Below are positions 1 through 8,065 of a DNA stretch of 64,000 nucleotides, in pieces. The stretch is from positions 1 to 64,000 of the forward strand of contig CAIVPR010000114.1 in assembly GCA_903907865.1 (NCBI GenBank), given 5' to 3'. The position numbers and the translations under genes were made by a program. The notes beneath the pieces were generated by a model. The model saw only the letters and a list, made by a program, of their open reading frames with translations. It searched no databases and had not been told where the DNA came from. Origin of the DNA: an uncultured Acidobacteriia bacterium. Its GTDB lineage: Bacteria > Acidobacteriota > Terriglobia > Bryobacterales > Bryobacteraceae. The number at the start of each line of letters is the position of its first letter. The stretch's first letter is position 1.

Positions 1-84
1 ACTACCTCAAACAGGCTGTCCACTCACACCGCGCGGGCCTTCCCGCACCTTCGCTCCTACCCGCCAAACCACGGGCCTGAACTG

Positions 85-1338
85 TTACGTCAGGAAGTTG
101 TTGCCGCAGATTTGGCAGAGGATGCCGTGGTCGCGGAACATGCGCAGCACGATGACTTGGCCGAACATGCCGGGATGGATCGCCATGAACGCCTCGAACG
201 GTACCCGCAGACTCATCTTGCGGGGTGCCACGAATTCAATTCCGTTCAGCAGGCCGAGGCCGCGGATGTCCTTGACCATTTCGTAGCCGTCGAGCGACTC
301 CCGCAGCTTTGATCGCAGGATTTCACCCATGAGTTCGGCGCGGTCGCCGAGCTGTTCCCGCTCCAGCACGTCGATGGTGGCCAAGCCCACCCGCATGGAG
401 AGCCCGTTCTCGCTGTAGGTCGACGTGTGGACGATGGAACGTTTCAAAGAGTTGTAGACGGACCCGTAGATTTCGTCCGTCATCAAGGTTGCCGAGACGG
501 GGACGAGGCCGCCGCTGAGGGCCTTGGCGATGATCGTCATGTCGGGATCGGCGTGGTAGCGCTGGTAGCAGAGGAACCGGCCGGTGCGGTAGAGGCCGGT
601 TTGGACCTCGTCGATCACCAGCAGCGTGCCGTAACGCTTGCAGATTTCGCGGGCGCGGACGAAATAGTCGGGGCTCGCGAGGCGGATGCCGGATTCCGAT
701 TGCAGCGGCTCGACGATGAAGGCGGCGAACTTCTTGGTGGAGACCGCGCGTTCGAGCGCCTGCAGATCGTTGAAGGGGATCGCCTGGGTGTCGGGGAGCA
801 GGGGGCCGAAGCCTTGTTTCCAGAAGGGGTCGCCCATCAGGGACAACGCGCCGCAGGTGAGGCCGTGGAAGGCACCGTCACAATAGAGCAGGCCGTTGCG
901 TCCGGTGTGGGCGCGGCTGAATTTGATCGCGGTCTCGACGCCCTCGCTGCCGGAACTGGCGAAGAACGCCTTGGTGAGGCGTCCGCCCGCGCGCTTGCAC
1001 AGGGCAGCGCCCAAGTCGCCGGCCAGAACCGGGACATGGCTCTGGAGCATGCTGGGTCCGCGCCGGTCAAGTTCCGCCCGGACTGCGGCGAGAATGTCGG
1101 GGTGGTTGTGGCCCGCGTTGTAGACGCAGTAGCCGGAGAGGAAATCCAAAATGACGCGGCCGTTGGACGCGTGGAGCTCCGTGCCGTGGCAGTGGGTGTA
1201 CTCCAAGTTCATCTGCAGGGTGTTGAGCAGCTTCACCCACTGCGGATTCACATGTTCGCGATATTTCGAGTCAAAACCGGCGTTATCGACAACCGGCGTG
1301 GCGGTTTCAGTTGGCGTTTCCAGCCATGTAGTGGGCAT
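85..1338 (-). CDS. class III (ornithine/GABA-type) aminotransferase
   Basis: This 417-residue protein is a fold-type I PLP enzyme of the class III aminotransferases, which move an amino group from an omega- or alpha-amino donor to a keto acid in the cytoplasm. The PLP-binding aspartate lies in VIDEVQTG (D243) and the Schiff-base lysine in IIAKALSGG (K272). The N-terminal GxNxP-type loop is visible as AGHNHPDI near residue 76. The length is normal for the family. The substrate cannot be read from the sequence; acetylornithine, ornithine and 4-aminobutyrate are all possible. It lies 99 bases downstream of the racemase-like gene on the same strand, so a shared transcript is plausible. Confidence 0.85.
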   Translation of the reverse strand: MPTTWLETPTETATPVVDNAGFDSKYREHVNPQWVKLLNTLQMNLEYTHCHGTELHASNGRVILDFLSGYCVYNAGHNHPDILAAVRAELDRRGPSMLQSHVPVLAGDLGAALCKRAGGRLTKAFFASSGSEGVETAIKFSRAHTGRNGLLYCDGAFHGLTCGALSLMGDPFWKQGFGPLLPDTQAIPFNDLQALERAVSTKKFAAFIVEPLQSESGIRLASPDYFVRAREICKRYGTLLVIDEVQTGLYRTGRFLCYQRYHADPDMTIIAKALSGGLVPVSATLMTDEIYGSVYNSLKRSIVHTSTYSENGLSMRVGLATIDVLEREQLGDRAELMGEILRSKLRESLDGYEMVKDIRGLGLLNGIEFVAPRKMSLRVPFEAFMAIHPGMFGQVIVLRMFRDHGILCQICGNNFLT

Positions 1339-1437
1339 TGAGGGCAGCGTTGTTTCGCGTAGTGGCTACGGCTATTACCACAGACGGGTGGACTGGCGAA
1401 CCCGGTTTCCTGGAATCATGTTGCATGCGGCACGATT

Positions 1438-2112
1438 TCATGCGTGGCATGCGATGTCCAGGATCTCGTCCACGTGGATGCCCGCGCAGTCCACCAGGGG
1501 GAACTGGCTGTCGGCTTCCGAAAACGCCAGAGCCAAGTCGGTGCCGCCGAGCATGATCGCTTCCGCTCCGTGCTCGCCCATCAGGTTTCGGGCGACGCGG
1601 TCGAACACGGCGCGCTGTTCTTCGGTCACGAAGCCGGAGGAGGCCATGGTGACGTAGGCGTGGTGGACGTCGTCGAGATCCGGGCCTTGGGGCGGCACGA
1701 TCTCGGCGCTGGCCACGCCACCGTAGAAGCGGCTCGCCATCACGGTGCGCGTTCCGAGGATGCCGATCCGCCGAAGTCCGCGCTTTTCCACCGCGCGTGA
1801 GACTGCGGAGATTAGATCGACCACGGGAAGCGGCGACGCGGCCTCGAACTCGCGGATGCAGAAGTGGCCGGCGATGGAGGTGACCACGACGCATTCCGCC
1901 CCTGCGGCAACTAGGCGATCGGTAAGCCTCGTGTAGATTGCGACCTGGGAGGCGGCGTCGTTCGCGGTGAGGTTGGCGAGGAGAGTAGGGGTGTCGGCGT
2001 GGACCATGGTCAGGTCCAGCGGGGTGTTTCTGGTGGCGAAGCCGGTGATTAGGCGGCGGTAGTAGAAGTCCGTCGCGGCGGGACCGATCCCGCCTATTAG
2101 GCCGATTTGCAT
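1438..2112 (-). CDS. Asp/Glu racemase-fold protein without catalytic cysteines
   Basis: This 224-residue protein begins MQIGLIGGIGP, the typical first strand and loop of aspartate/glutamate racemases. I chose this ATG because the seven residues of the longer frame are not family-like. The family uses two cysteines, in CNTAH and GCTE motifs. The equivalent positions here are SIAGH (S79) and GGTD (G190), so both acid/base cysteines appear to be replaced. The fold is clear but ordinary two-cysteine racemase activity is doubtful. It may be a hydrolase, isomerase or binding protein. It sits upstream of the class III aminotransferase on the same strand, which suggests amino-acid metabolism. Confidence 0.75.
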   Translation of the reverse strand: MQIGLIGGIGPAATDFYYRRLITGFATRNTPLDLTMVHADTPTLLANLTANDAASQVAIYTRLTDRLVAAGAECVVVTSIAGHFCIREFEAASPLPVVDLISAVSRAVEKRGLRRIGILGTRTVMASRFYGGVASAEIVPPQGPDLDDVHHAYVTMASSGFVTEEQRAVFDRVARNLMGEHGAEAIMLGGTDLALAFSEADSQFPLVDCAGIHVDEILDIACHA

Positions 2113-2166
2113 TTTCGGAGACCTTACTAACATGGTCCCCTATGCTTTGGTGCCGTGTCCTTCGCG

Positions 2167-2172
2167 TAGAAT
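2167..2172 (+). promoter_or_regulatory. candidate -10 element of the antitoxin/doc operon
   Basis: TAGAAT lies six bases before the antitoxin ATG. If used as a -10 box, transcription would begin at or next to the start codon, giving a leaderless mRNA. No good -35 hexamer is visible at the usual distance. Confidence 0.3.
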
Positions 2173-2178
2173 CGGAAT

Positions 2179-2406
2179 ATGGCACAGTCATTGGTGGACT
2201 TCAACACGACCGTCGATTCCGGGATCTTGTCGGCGCTGCAATCGCTTGCGGCACGGGAAGAACGACCACTGGAAGCGTTGGTGGCCGAAGCGTTCCGCGA
2301 CTTGATTGCCAAGCGGGAGACGGATGCGCCGCGCCCGGAGGTCATGGCGATCTACATGCAGAGCCACCAAGAGTTTGGCGAGCTCTATCGGAAGTTGGCG
2401 GAATGA
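2179..2406 (+). CDS. antitoxin of a Doc-type toxin-antitoxin module
   Basis: This 75-residue protein has an N-terminal stretch (VDFNTTVDSGILSALQSLAA, then REERPLEALVAEAFRDLI) that reads like a ribbon-helix-helix DNA-binding fold. It is followed by a charged tail that could neutralise the toxin. Its TGA overlaps the ATG of the Doc-like gene (ATGA), the usual translational coupling of antitoxin before toxin. The expected role is to bind the toxin and repress the shared promoter. There is no clear ribosome binding site, consistent with a very short leader. Family assignment rests on context plus the predicted RHH pattern, not on a recognised family name. Confidence 0.65.
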   Translation: MAQSLVDFNTTVDSGILSALQSLAAREERPLEALVAEAFRDLIAKRETDAPRPEVMAIYMQSHQEFGELYRKLAE

Positions 2407-2792
2407 CCCGCTATCTTACGGTCTCGGAAGTGCTGGCGATGCACGCCGACCAGATCAAACGGTACGGCGGCTCACAAGGGATCCGGGACCGGGGTCTCCT
2501 CGAAGCTGCCGTGTTCCGTCCTCAGACGGGCTACTACGCAGACGTTGTCGAGGAGGCGGCGGCACTCTGGGAGAGCCTGTCCCAGAATCATCCATTCATT
2601 GACGGCAACAAGCGGACGGCGTTTGCCGTGGCCTACACGTTCCTTGGCCTAAACGGATTCCGCTTGGGTGTCACAGCCAAAGCTGCCTCCGACTTTGTTC
2701 TGGGGCTCTACGCCAATCACGAGTTCTCTTTTGGCAACCTTTTGCCGTGGCTACGCGCGCACGTTGTCGCCACCGCCTCGACCGTGAATTAG
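2403..2792 (+). CDS. doc: death-on-curing (Doc/Fic) family toxin
   Basis: This 129-residue protein carries the Fic/Doc active-site loop HPFIDGNKRT at residues 63-72. Doc toxins of this family phosphorylate elongation factor Tu and stop translation; other Fic proteins AMPylate targets. The N-terminal YLTVSEVLAMHADQI and GIRDRGLLEAAVFRPQTGYY blocks are characteristic of Doc-like proteins. The start overlaps the antitoxin stop. The stop overlaps the stop of the convergent TIGR03435 gene in a TTAG tetranucleotide. All motif residues are present, so the toxin looks intact. Lateral acquisition is possible but base composition is not obviously different. Confidence 0.85.
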   Translation: MTRYLTVSEVLAMHADQIKRYGGSQGIRDRGLLEAAVFRPQTGYYADVVEEAAALWESLSQNHPFIDGNKRTAFAVAYTFLGLNGFRLGVTAKAASDFVLGLYANHEFSFGNLLPWLRAHVVATASTVN

Positions 2793-3529
2793 TTCCCGGT
2801 CGGCATGCTCGCCTGCTCGACGAACAACGCCTCCACCGGGGCTCGCGTCGCCTCCAGCCGCAGCCCGAGTTGATCTTGCAGCGCCCGCTGCCACATCGTG
2901 AACGCGTCGAGCGCCGGGTCCAAGCGAATCTCCAACTGGATGTGGAACTCGCCCGCGATTCCGGTGCGGTCCACCACCGGCACCGGGCGGCCGGATACCC
3001 TCGACACGCGGGTCGGATCTTCAACCACGGGAATCGCAAGCTGCATCGCGAGCACCCCGGCGAAGTGGGCCAGATCGCCTTGGAAGCGCCACGTTCCCGC
3101 CGTCCCCGGCAGCTTGGGACCGCCCTTCGCCACCGTCAGCGCGTAGACCTTCTGCTCCTGGGTCTCGCTTCGCACCACCAGCCCGAACCGCTCCACCAGC
3201 ACCTTTCGCAGCATTGTCCGCATCTCGGGCAGGGTCGCGGGGCCGTCCGCCTTGGCGTCGAGATCGAATTCCTGGGTGTCGAACCACTTCGGGCCGCCGT
3301 TGATTTGCGAGTACGGGACCTGGTAGGCCTCGTTCACCAGCCGTTTCAATGTTGCGTTGCGGATCGTCAATCGCCCGGGATCGCTCGACACCGCGCCGTC
3401 ATGGCCGATGTTCGCCTTGCTGGGCCGCACCGAGGCCACGTCGAATGCCGGTTGCGCCAAAGCCGGTTGGTCTAACGCCGCGCCGCCGACAAAACAGACC
3501 CACACCAACACTGCAAGGACCCTTCGCAT
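2789..3529 (-). CDS. TIGR03435 (DUF3738) family secreted protein
   Basis: This 246-residue protein starts MRRVLAVLVWVCFVGGAALDQ, a signal peptide, followed by QPAFDVASVRPSKAN, the hallmark opening of the TIGR03435 family. That family is strongly expanded in Solibacter-like acidobacteria. Later blocks such as LKRLVNEAYQVP, RTMLRKVLVERFGLVV and VVDRTGIAGEFHI also fit. The function is unknown; related domains occur fused to M56/BlaR1-type sensors. A longer upstream frame is antisense to the beta-lactamase-like gene and was not used. It is divergent from that gene, and the 69-base interval contains two palindromic operator-like sites. Confidence 0.85.
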   Translation of the reverse strand: MRRVLAVLVWVCFVGGAALDQPALAQPAFDVASVRPSKANIGHDGAVSSDPGRLTIRNATLKRLVNEAYQVPYSQINGGPKWFDTQEFDLDAKADGPATLPEMRTMLRKVLVERFGLVVRSETQEQKVYALTVAKGGPKLPGTAGTWRFQGDLAHFAGVLAMQLAIPVVEDPTRVSRVSGRPVPVVDRTGIAGEFHIQLEIRLDPALDAFTMWQRALQDQLGLRLEATRAPVEALFVEQASMPTGN

Positions 3530-3547
3530 AATTCTCCAGTCTACCCC

Positions 3548-3577
3548 TTGACACGCAATTGCAATTTGCAATAGACT
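3548..3577 (+). promoter_or_regulatory. candidate promoter of the serine hydrolase gene
   Basis: TTGACA (3548-3553) is followed after 18 bases by TAGACT (3572-3577). The first palindrome fills the spacer, so a bound repressor would occlude the promoter. On the other strand a TAGACT (3543-3538) stands eight bases before the TIGR03435 start codon. Confidence 0.45.
3558..3572. promoter_or_regulatory. palindromic operator-like site 1
   Basis: The 15-base sequence ATTGCA-ATT-TGCAAT has perfect 6-base inverted half-sites. It lies between divergent TIGR03435 and beta-lactamase-like genes, inside the spacer of a candidate promoter. Its twin is centred 21 bases away. Confidence 0.6.
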
Positions 3578-3578
3578 G

Positions 3579-3593
3579 ATTGCAGATTGCAAT
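3579..3593. promoter_or_regulatory. palindromic operator-like site 2
   Basis: ATTGCA-GAT-TGCAAT has the same half-sites as site 1 with a different 3-base centre. Centres are 21 bases apart, two turns of B-DNA, so two repressor dimers would sit on one face. It ends five bases before the hydrolase ATG. Confidence 0.6.
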
Positions 3594-3598
3594 ACGAC

Positions 3599-5251
3599 AT
3601 GAAGACTTTCCTGAAGCTGCTCTCCAGCCTGTTCCTTGTCTCCCTTTCTTTCGGACAAACAGTCCTCCCCCCGGACGACGCCGTCCGGCAACTGCTCGTC
3701 GACCGGATTGACCGCGACCACCGCGGCGTCGGCATCGTCGTCGGCCTCATCGACGCCAAGGGCCGCCGCATCATCTCCTACGGCCGTCCCGCCAAAGGGG
3801 ACAAGCGCGCCCTCGACGGCGACACCGTCTTCGAAATCGGGTCCATCACCAAGGTCTTCACCTCGCTGGTCCTGATGGATATGGCGCAGAAAGGCGAAAT
3901 CGCGCTGGACGATCCGGTCTCGAAGTTCCTGCCCTCCACCGCGAAGGTTCCCGAGTACAACGGAAAGAAGATCACGCTGGCCGACCTTTCCACGCAGAGT
4001 TCCGGCCTGCCCCGCATGCCCTCTAACTTCGCCCCCAAGGACCCGCTCAACCCCTACGCCGATTACACCGTCGAACGCATGTACGACTTCCTCGGCCACT
4101 ACGAGCTGACGCGGGAGATCGGCTCCAAGTACGAATACTCGAATCTGGGTGTCGGGCTGCTGGGCCACGCCCTGTCGCTGAAGGCGGGGACCGGCTACGA
4201 AGCGATGGTCAAGGCCCGCGTCCTTGCACCGCTCAAGATGACGGACACGGCGGTCACGTTGAACACCGGCATGCAGGCCCGCATTGCGACCGGCCACAAC
4301 GACCAACTGAATCCCACCCCGCTTTGGGACCTGCCCACCTTCGCCGGTGCGGGCGCGCTGCGTTCCACCGCGAACGACATGCTGACGTTTCTGGCGGCGA
4401 ACCTGGGCTATACCGAATCCTCATTGGCGAAGGCTATAGCAGCGGAGATTTCCATCCGCAAGCCCACCGGCAATCCGGCCTTGGAGATCGCCTACGCCTG
4501 GCACATCCTCAAGAAGGGTGACCGGTCGCTGATCTGGCACAACGGCGGCACGGGTGGGTTCCGGACCTTTATTGGATTCGATCCGCAGACGAAGGTCGGC
4601 ATGGTGCTGCTGTCGAATGTCTCCACCCCCGAGGGCGTGGACGACATCGGCCGCCACATTTGGGACGCGTCGATTCCGCTCGCCCAGTTCGACACCAAGG
4701 AACGGAAAGTGGTACCGGTCGAAACGCCAGTGCTCGAAAGCTACGTCGGCAAGTACCAACTGGCCCCGGGCTTTGTGCTGACGGTCGGGCGGGACGGTGC
4801 CAGGATGTTCGCGCAGGCAACGGGACAGGGGCCGTTCGAGATCTTCCCGGAGTCCGACACCGAGTTCTTCGCCAAGGTCACGAACCTACAAATCACGTTC
4901 GGCAAGGACGAATTGGTGCTGCACCAAGGCGGTCAAGACACGAGGGCGAAACGGATGGAGGCAGCCAAGGACCGGAAGGAAGTCGTGCTGGACCCGAAGA
5001 CTTTGGATGGCTATGCCGGCAGGTACCAGTTGGCCCCCAACTTTATCCTGACGGTGACGAACGAGGGTGGCCATCTGATGGCGCAAGCTACCGGACAGAG
5101 CAAGGCGGAGATCTTCGCGGAATCGAAGACGGACTTCTTCCTGAAGGTTGTGGACGCCCAGTTCACGTTCCAACTGGGCGCGGATGGAAAAGCTACCGGC
5201 GTGGTCCTACACCAGAACGGTGCCGACGTGCCGGGAAAGAGGGTCGAATGA
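3599..5251 (+). CDS. serine beta-lactamase-like hydrolase with duplicated C-terminal domain
   Basis: This 550-residue exported protein belongs to the class C beta-lactamase/DD-peptidase/esterase superfamily. A signal peptide spans about residues 1-20. The catalytic motifs are SITK (S82, K85), YSN (180-182) and HNG (314-316). The C-terminus carries two similar modules of about 80 residues (about 377-453 and 466-550), each opening with Y(V/A)G(K/R)YQLAP, resembling DUF3471-type accessory domains. Substrates in this superfamily include beta-lactams, D-peptides and esters, and the sequence does not decide. The ATG at 3599 was preferred over the frame start at 3587 because the signal peptide begins there. 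Regulation by a repressor at the two palindromes just upstream is likely. Confidence 0.85.
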   Translation: MKTFLKLLSSLFLVSLSFGQTVLPPDDAVRQLLVDRIDRDHRGVGIVVGLIDAKGRRIISYGRPAKGDKRALDGDTVFEIGSITKVFTSLVLMDMAQKGEIALDDPVSKFLPSTAKVPEYNGKKITLADLSTQSSGLPRMPSNFAPKDPLNPYADYTVERMYDFLGHYELTREIGSKYEYSNLGVGLLGHALSLKAGTGYEAMVKARVLAPLKMTDTAVTLNTGMQARIATGHNDQLNPTPLWDLPTFAGAGALRSTANDMLTFLAANLGYTESSLAKAIAAEISIRKPTGNPALEIAYAWHILKKGDRSLIWHNGGTGGFRTFIGFDPQTKVGMVLLSNVSTPEGVDDIGRHIWDASIPLAQFDTKERKVVPVETPVLESYVGKYQLAPGFVLTVGRDGARMFAQATGQGPFEIFPESDTEFFAKVTNLQITFGKDELVLHQGGQDTRAKRMEAAKDRKEVVLDPKTLDGYAGRYQLAPNFILTVTNEGGHLMAQATGQSKAEIFAESKTDFFLKVVDAQFTFQLGADGKATGVVLHQNGADVPGKRVE

Positions 5252-5256
5252 GCGCG

Positions 5257-5556
5257 CTAGAGGGTGTTGACGCGCATCAGGTGCGTCGACACATACCAGC
5301 AGGGATTGCTGCCCTCATGCGGGAACAGGGAGTTGACGCACCGCTCCATCACCGGCTCGCCACGGCTCCACTCGATCTCCTTCCAACGGTTGGGGACGGT
5401 GTAGAGCTGGTCGACTTGGTATTCGGCGAACTTGGGACGCTTTGTGGGGATGCCGTATTCGAGGGAGACCCAATCGAGTCCGTATGCCACCGCCGCAGCC
5501 AACAGCAGTGGCAGCAGGATCCATTTCGTGGTCCAAAGGGCGATGCGGGTCAGCAT
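5257..5556 (-). CDS. small membrane-anchored hypothetical protein
   Basis: This 99-residue protein has one N-terminal hydrophobic segment (about residues 11-27, ILLPLLLAAAVAYGLDWV) and then a polar domain with two cysteines (near 73 and 86). I do not recognise the family. It is convergent with the hydrolase gene, 5 bases away, and divergent from the XRE regulator across only 26 bases. It could therefore share a control region with the stress operon. A periplasmic anchored domain is the simplest reading. Confidence 0.6.
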   Translation of the reverse strand: MLTRIALWTTKWILLPLLLAAAVAYGLDWVSLEYGIPTKRPKFAEYQVDQLYTVPNRWKEIEWSRGEPVMERCVNSLFPHEGSNPCWYVSTHLMRVNTL

Positions 5557-5582
5557 CTATCCATTGTCCAACTGGAGGCCCT

Positions 5583-6071
5583 ATGAAGCTGGGCGAAAAA
5601 ATTCGATACCTGCGCGAGGTAGAGGGCACGCTTCGCGGTTTGGACCGCGCCATGACGCAGCAGGAGGTCGCCAACGCGATTCGGACTGAGCTGAAGAAGG
5701 CCCTTTCGCAGTCCTATTTGTCGCAGATCGAAAGTGGTGCGCGCCCGCACCTTTCCGGCACCAGTCGGATGCTGCTGGCAAAGTTCTTCAAGGTCCATCC
5801 GGGCTACCTCGTTGACGACCCCGAGGGGTATTCGACCGAATTGATCTCGGACATCGGCGCGCTTGAGGACAAACTCGATCTCTGGCTCGTCGGCGGTGCC
5901 GATCGGTTCCGCAACGACCCCGGCGTCAGTACGGCGTTGCTGGCCTTGGCCAAGCATCCCGACTCGCGGCGTTGTCTGGTCTTGCTGCAGCGCATTTTGG
6001 AGAATCCCGGCCTCGCAGGAAGGCTCTTCGAAGTCCTGCAACCGTTTAACAACGAACAGGAGCTTGTGTGA
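5583..6071 (+). CDS. XRE-family transcriptional regulator of the NfeD-flotillin-PspA operon
   Basis: This 162-residue protein has an N-terminal helix-turn-helix of the XRE type (about residues 1-65; LGEKIRYLREVEG, MTQQEVANAI, LSQSYLSQIESG). A helical C-terminal domain of unknown function follows. The ATG at 5583 has a GGAGG ribosome site five bases upstream. Its stop overlaps the GTG start of the NfeD-like gene, so it heads the operon with nfeD, flotillin and pspA. A role as transcriptional switch for this membrane-stress operon is inferred from position. Confidence 0.8.
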   Translation: MKLGEKIRYLREVEGTLRGLDRAMTQQEVANAIRTELKKALSQSYLSQIESGARPHLSGTSRMLLAKFFKVHPGYLVDDPEGYSTELISDIGALEDKLDLWLVGGADRFRNDPGVSTALLALAKHPDSRRCLVLLQRILENPGLAGRLFEVLQPFNNEQELV

Positions 6072-6631
6072 CACCGGAAGTCTTTTTCTTAGGCTGTTTC
6101 GTATTCGGATTCGTGCTCTGCCTCATTGCGTTCCTGAGCGGCAGCGCGCACCTCCACCTGCACCCCCATGTCCACGTCCATGGCCACGTAGGCCACGGTC
6201 ATGGGGCGGGGAAGGGCGGGGAGGCCTTCAACTTTGGCACCATCGCCGCCTTTCTGACTTGGTTCGGCGGCACAGGCTACATCCTGACCGAGTGGGGCGG
6301 CTTCGGGCTGTTCGTCGTGGTCGGGGTCGCGTTCGTCGTGGGACTAGCCGGCGCGGCTTTGATTTTTCTCTTCGTCGCCAAGGTGCTGTCCGGTAGCGAG
6401 CGCCCGCTCGATCCGTCCGACTACCGCATCCCGGGCGCGCTTGGGACCGTATCCAGCCCCGTCCTCGACGGCGGCACCGGCGAAATGATCTTTCGGCAAC
6501 AAGGACGCCGCCGCGGAATTCCCATCCGCAGCGACGTCGGAAACCCGATTCCAACAGGCAAGGAAGTGGTTGTGACCCGCTACGAGGACGGAATCGCCTA
6601 CGTGCGGGAGTGGGACGATCTCACCGCGTAG
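6068..6631 (+). CDS. NfeD-like membrane protein with His-rich loop
   Basis: This 187-residue protein has hydrophobic segments near residues 5-23 and 57-115 and a C-terminal soluble part (about 125-187) of the kind that forms an OB fold in NfeD proteins. NfeD-like proteins are encoded next to flotillins and are thought to assist them. Between the first and second segments, residues 28-46 contain nine histidines alternating with other residues, a likely metal-binding loop not usual for NfeD. The GTG start at 6068 overlaps the regulator's stop. The flotillin gene follows after 21 bases. Confidence 0.65.
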   Translation: MTPEVFFLGCFVFGFVLCLIAFLSGSAHLHLHPHVHVHGHVGHGHGAGKGGEAFNFGTIAAFLTWFGGTGYILTEWGGFGLFVVVGVAFVVGLAGAALIFLFVAKVLSGSERPLDPSDYRIPGALGTVSSPVLDGGTGEMIFRQQGRRRGIPIRSDVGNPIPTGKEVVVTRYEDGIAYVREWDDLTA

Positions 6632-6652
6632 TCAAGAAGGAACTCCAAGGAT

Positions 6653-8062
6653 ATGAATCCATTCCAAATTATCGTCGTCGCGGGGCTGATGGCCCTCGCG
6701 GTTCTACTGCTGATGGGCGTGTTCGCGCGCCTCTACCGCAAGGCGGGCCCCCATCAAGCCCTCATCGTGTACGGTTTCAGGGGACCCCGCATCGTGAAAG
6801 GCCGGGGCACGCTCATCATGCCGATGATCGAAAGCTGCCGGGAACTATCGCTCGAACTGATGTCGTTCGACGTGGCTCCGACCCAGGACCTCTACACGAC
6901 CCAAGGCGTCGCGGTGACCGTCGAAGCCGTGGCGCAGATCAAGGTCAAGTCCGATCCTGAATCGATCGAGACCGCCGCCGAACAGTTCCTCACCAAGTCG
7001 GAAACCGACCGCGAGGCGCTGATCCGGCTTGTCATGGAGGGCCACCTGCGCGGCATCATCGGCCAGTTGACCGTCGAGCAGATCGTCAAGGAGCCCGAGA
7101 TGGTGGGCGACCGGATGCGGTCCACGTGCGCGGGCGACATGAGCAAGATGGGCTTGGAGGTCATCTCCTTCACTATCAAGGAAGTCCGCGACAAGAACGA
7201 ATACATCGCGAACATGGGCCGTCCGGACATCTCACGGATCAAGCGTGACGCCGAGATCGCCACTGCGGAAGCCGAACGCGACACTGCGATCCGCCGCGCG
7301 CACGCCGTCCGGGAAGCCGCCATCGCCAAGACCAATGCCGACCAAGAGCGGGTACTGGCGGAAACCCTCTCGCTGGCCAAACAGGCCGAGGCCCAGCGCG
7401 ACCTCGACGTGAAGAAGGCCGACTATCTGGAAGTCGTGAAGCGCCAACAGGCCCAGGCCGACAAGGCGTACGAGATCCAGAGCAACATCATGCAGCAACA
7501 AGTAATGGTGGAGCAGGTCAAGATCCAGCAGGTGGCCAAGGAACGCGAAATCCTGGTGCAGGACGCGGAAATCCAGCGGCGCGAGCGCGAACTGATCGCG
7601 ACTGTGCTCAAGGCTGCGGAAATCGAGCGTCGGCGGATAGAGACGCTGGCGTCGGCCGAGAAGGCGAAATTGACCACCGAGGCCGAGGGCCGCGCGTCCG
7701 CCATCCGGGCGCAGGGCGAGGCCGAGGCGAGCGTGATCTTCCTCAAGGGCGAGGCGGAAGCCAAGGCGATGAACGTCAAGGCCGAGGCCTACCAGGAGTA
7801 CAACCAGGCGGCAGTGATCGACAAGCTCATTTCGAGCTTGCCGGAGATCGTGCGCGCCCTGGCCGCTCCGCTGGAGCACGTGGACCGCATCACTGTGGTC
7901 TCGACCGGCGGTGACACGACGGGCATGAACAAGGTGACGGGCGATCTGGCGTCCATCGCGGCGCAGGTGCCCGCGTTGGTGGAATCGCTTTCGGGGATGA
8001 AGATGTCGGAACTGCTGGGCAAGATCCAAGGGATCGGCGACGGCGGAAAGGGAAAGGGCTAG
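6653..8062 (+). CDS. flotillin-like SPFH domain protein
   Basis: This 469-residue protein has one N-terminal membrane helix (about 5-25) and an SPFH/band 7 domain (about 30-200). A long Ala/Glu/Lys-rich coiled coil follows (about 205-400, with repeats such as AEAERDTA and EGEAEAKA-like blocks), and a C-terminal oligomerisation region closes the protein. This matches bacterial flotillins (FloT/YqiK), which scaffold membrane microdomains. It sits between nfeD and pspA with gaps of 21 and 3 bases, the known flotillin-NfeD-PspA association. The RBS AGGA precedes the ATG. Confidence 0.9.
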   Translation: MNPFQIIVVAGLMALAVLLLMGVFARLYRKAGPHQALIVYGFRGPRIVKGRGTLIMPMIESCRELSLELMSFDVAPTQDLYTTQGVAVTVEAVAQIKVKSDPESIETAAEQFLTKSETDREALIRLVMEGHLRGIIGQLTVEQIVKEPEMVGDRMRSTCAGDMSKMGLEVISFTIKEVRDKNEYIANMGRPDISRIKRDAEIATAEAERDTAIRRAHAVREAAIAKTNADQERVLAETLSLAKQAEAQRDLDVKKADYLEVVKRQQAQADKAYEIQSNIMQQQVMVEQVKIQQVAKEREILVQDAEIQRRERELIATVLKAAEIERRRIETLASAEKAKLTTEAEGRASAIRAQGEAEASVIFLKGEAEAKAMNVKAEAYQEYNQAAVIDKLISSLPEIVRALAAPLEHVDRITVVSTGGDTTGMNKVTGDLASIAAQVPALVESLSGMKMSELLGKIQGIGDGGKGKG

Positions 8063-8065
8063 GAC

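Noticed and set aside
427-1341. A 304-codon plus-strand frame
   Set aside because: It is a mirror of the aminotransferase gene, with no start context or family signal.
3530-4306. N-terminal extension of the TIGR03435 frame
   Set aside because: It is antisense to the serine hydrolase, lacks any domain, and the signal peptide begins at 3529.
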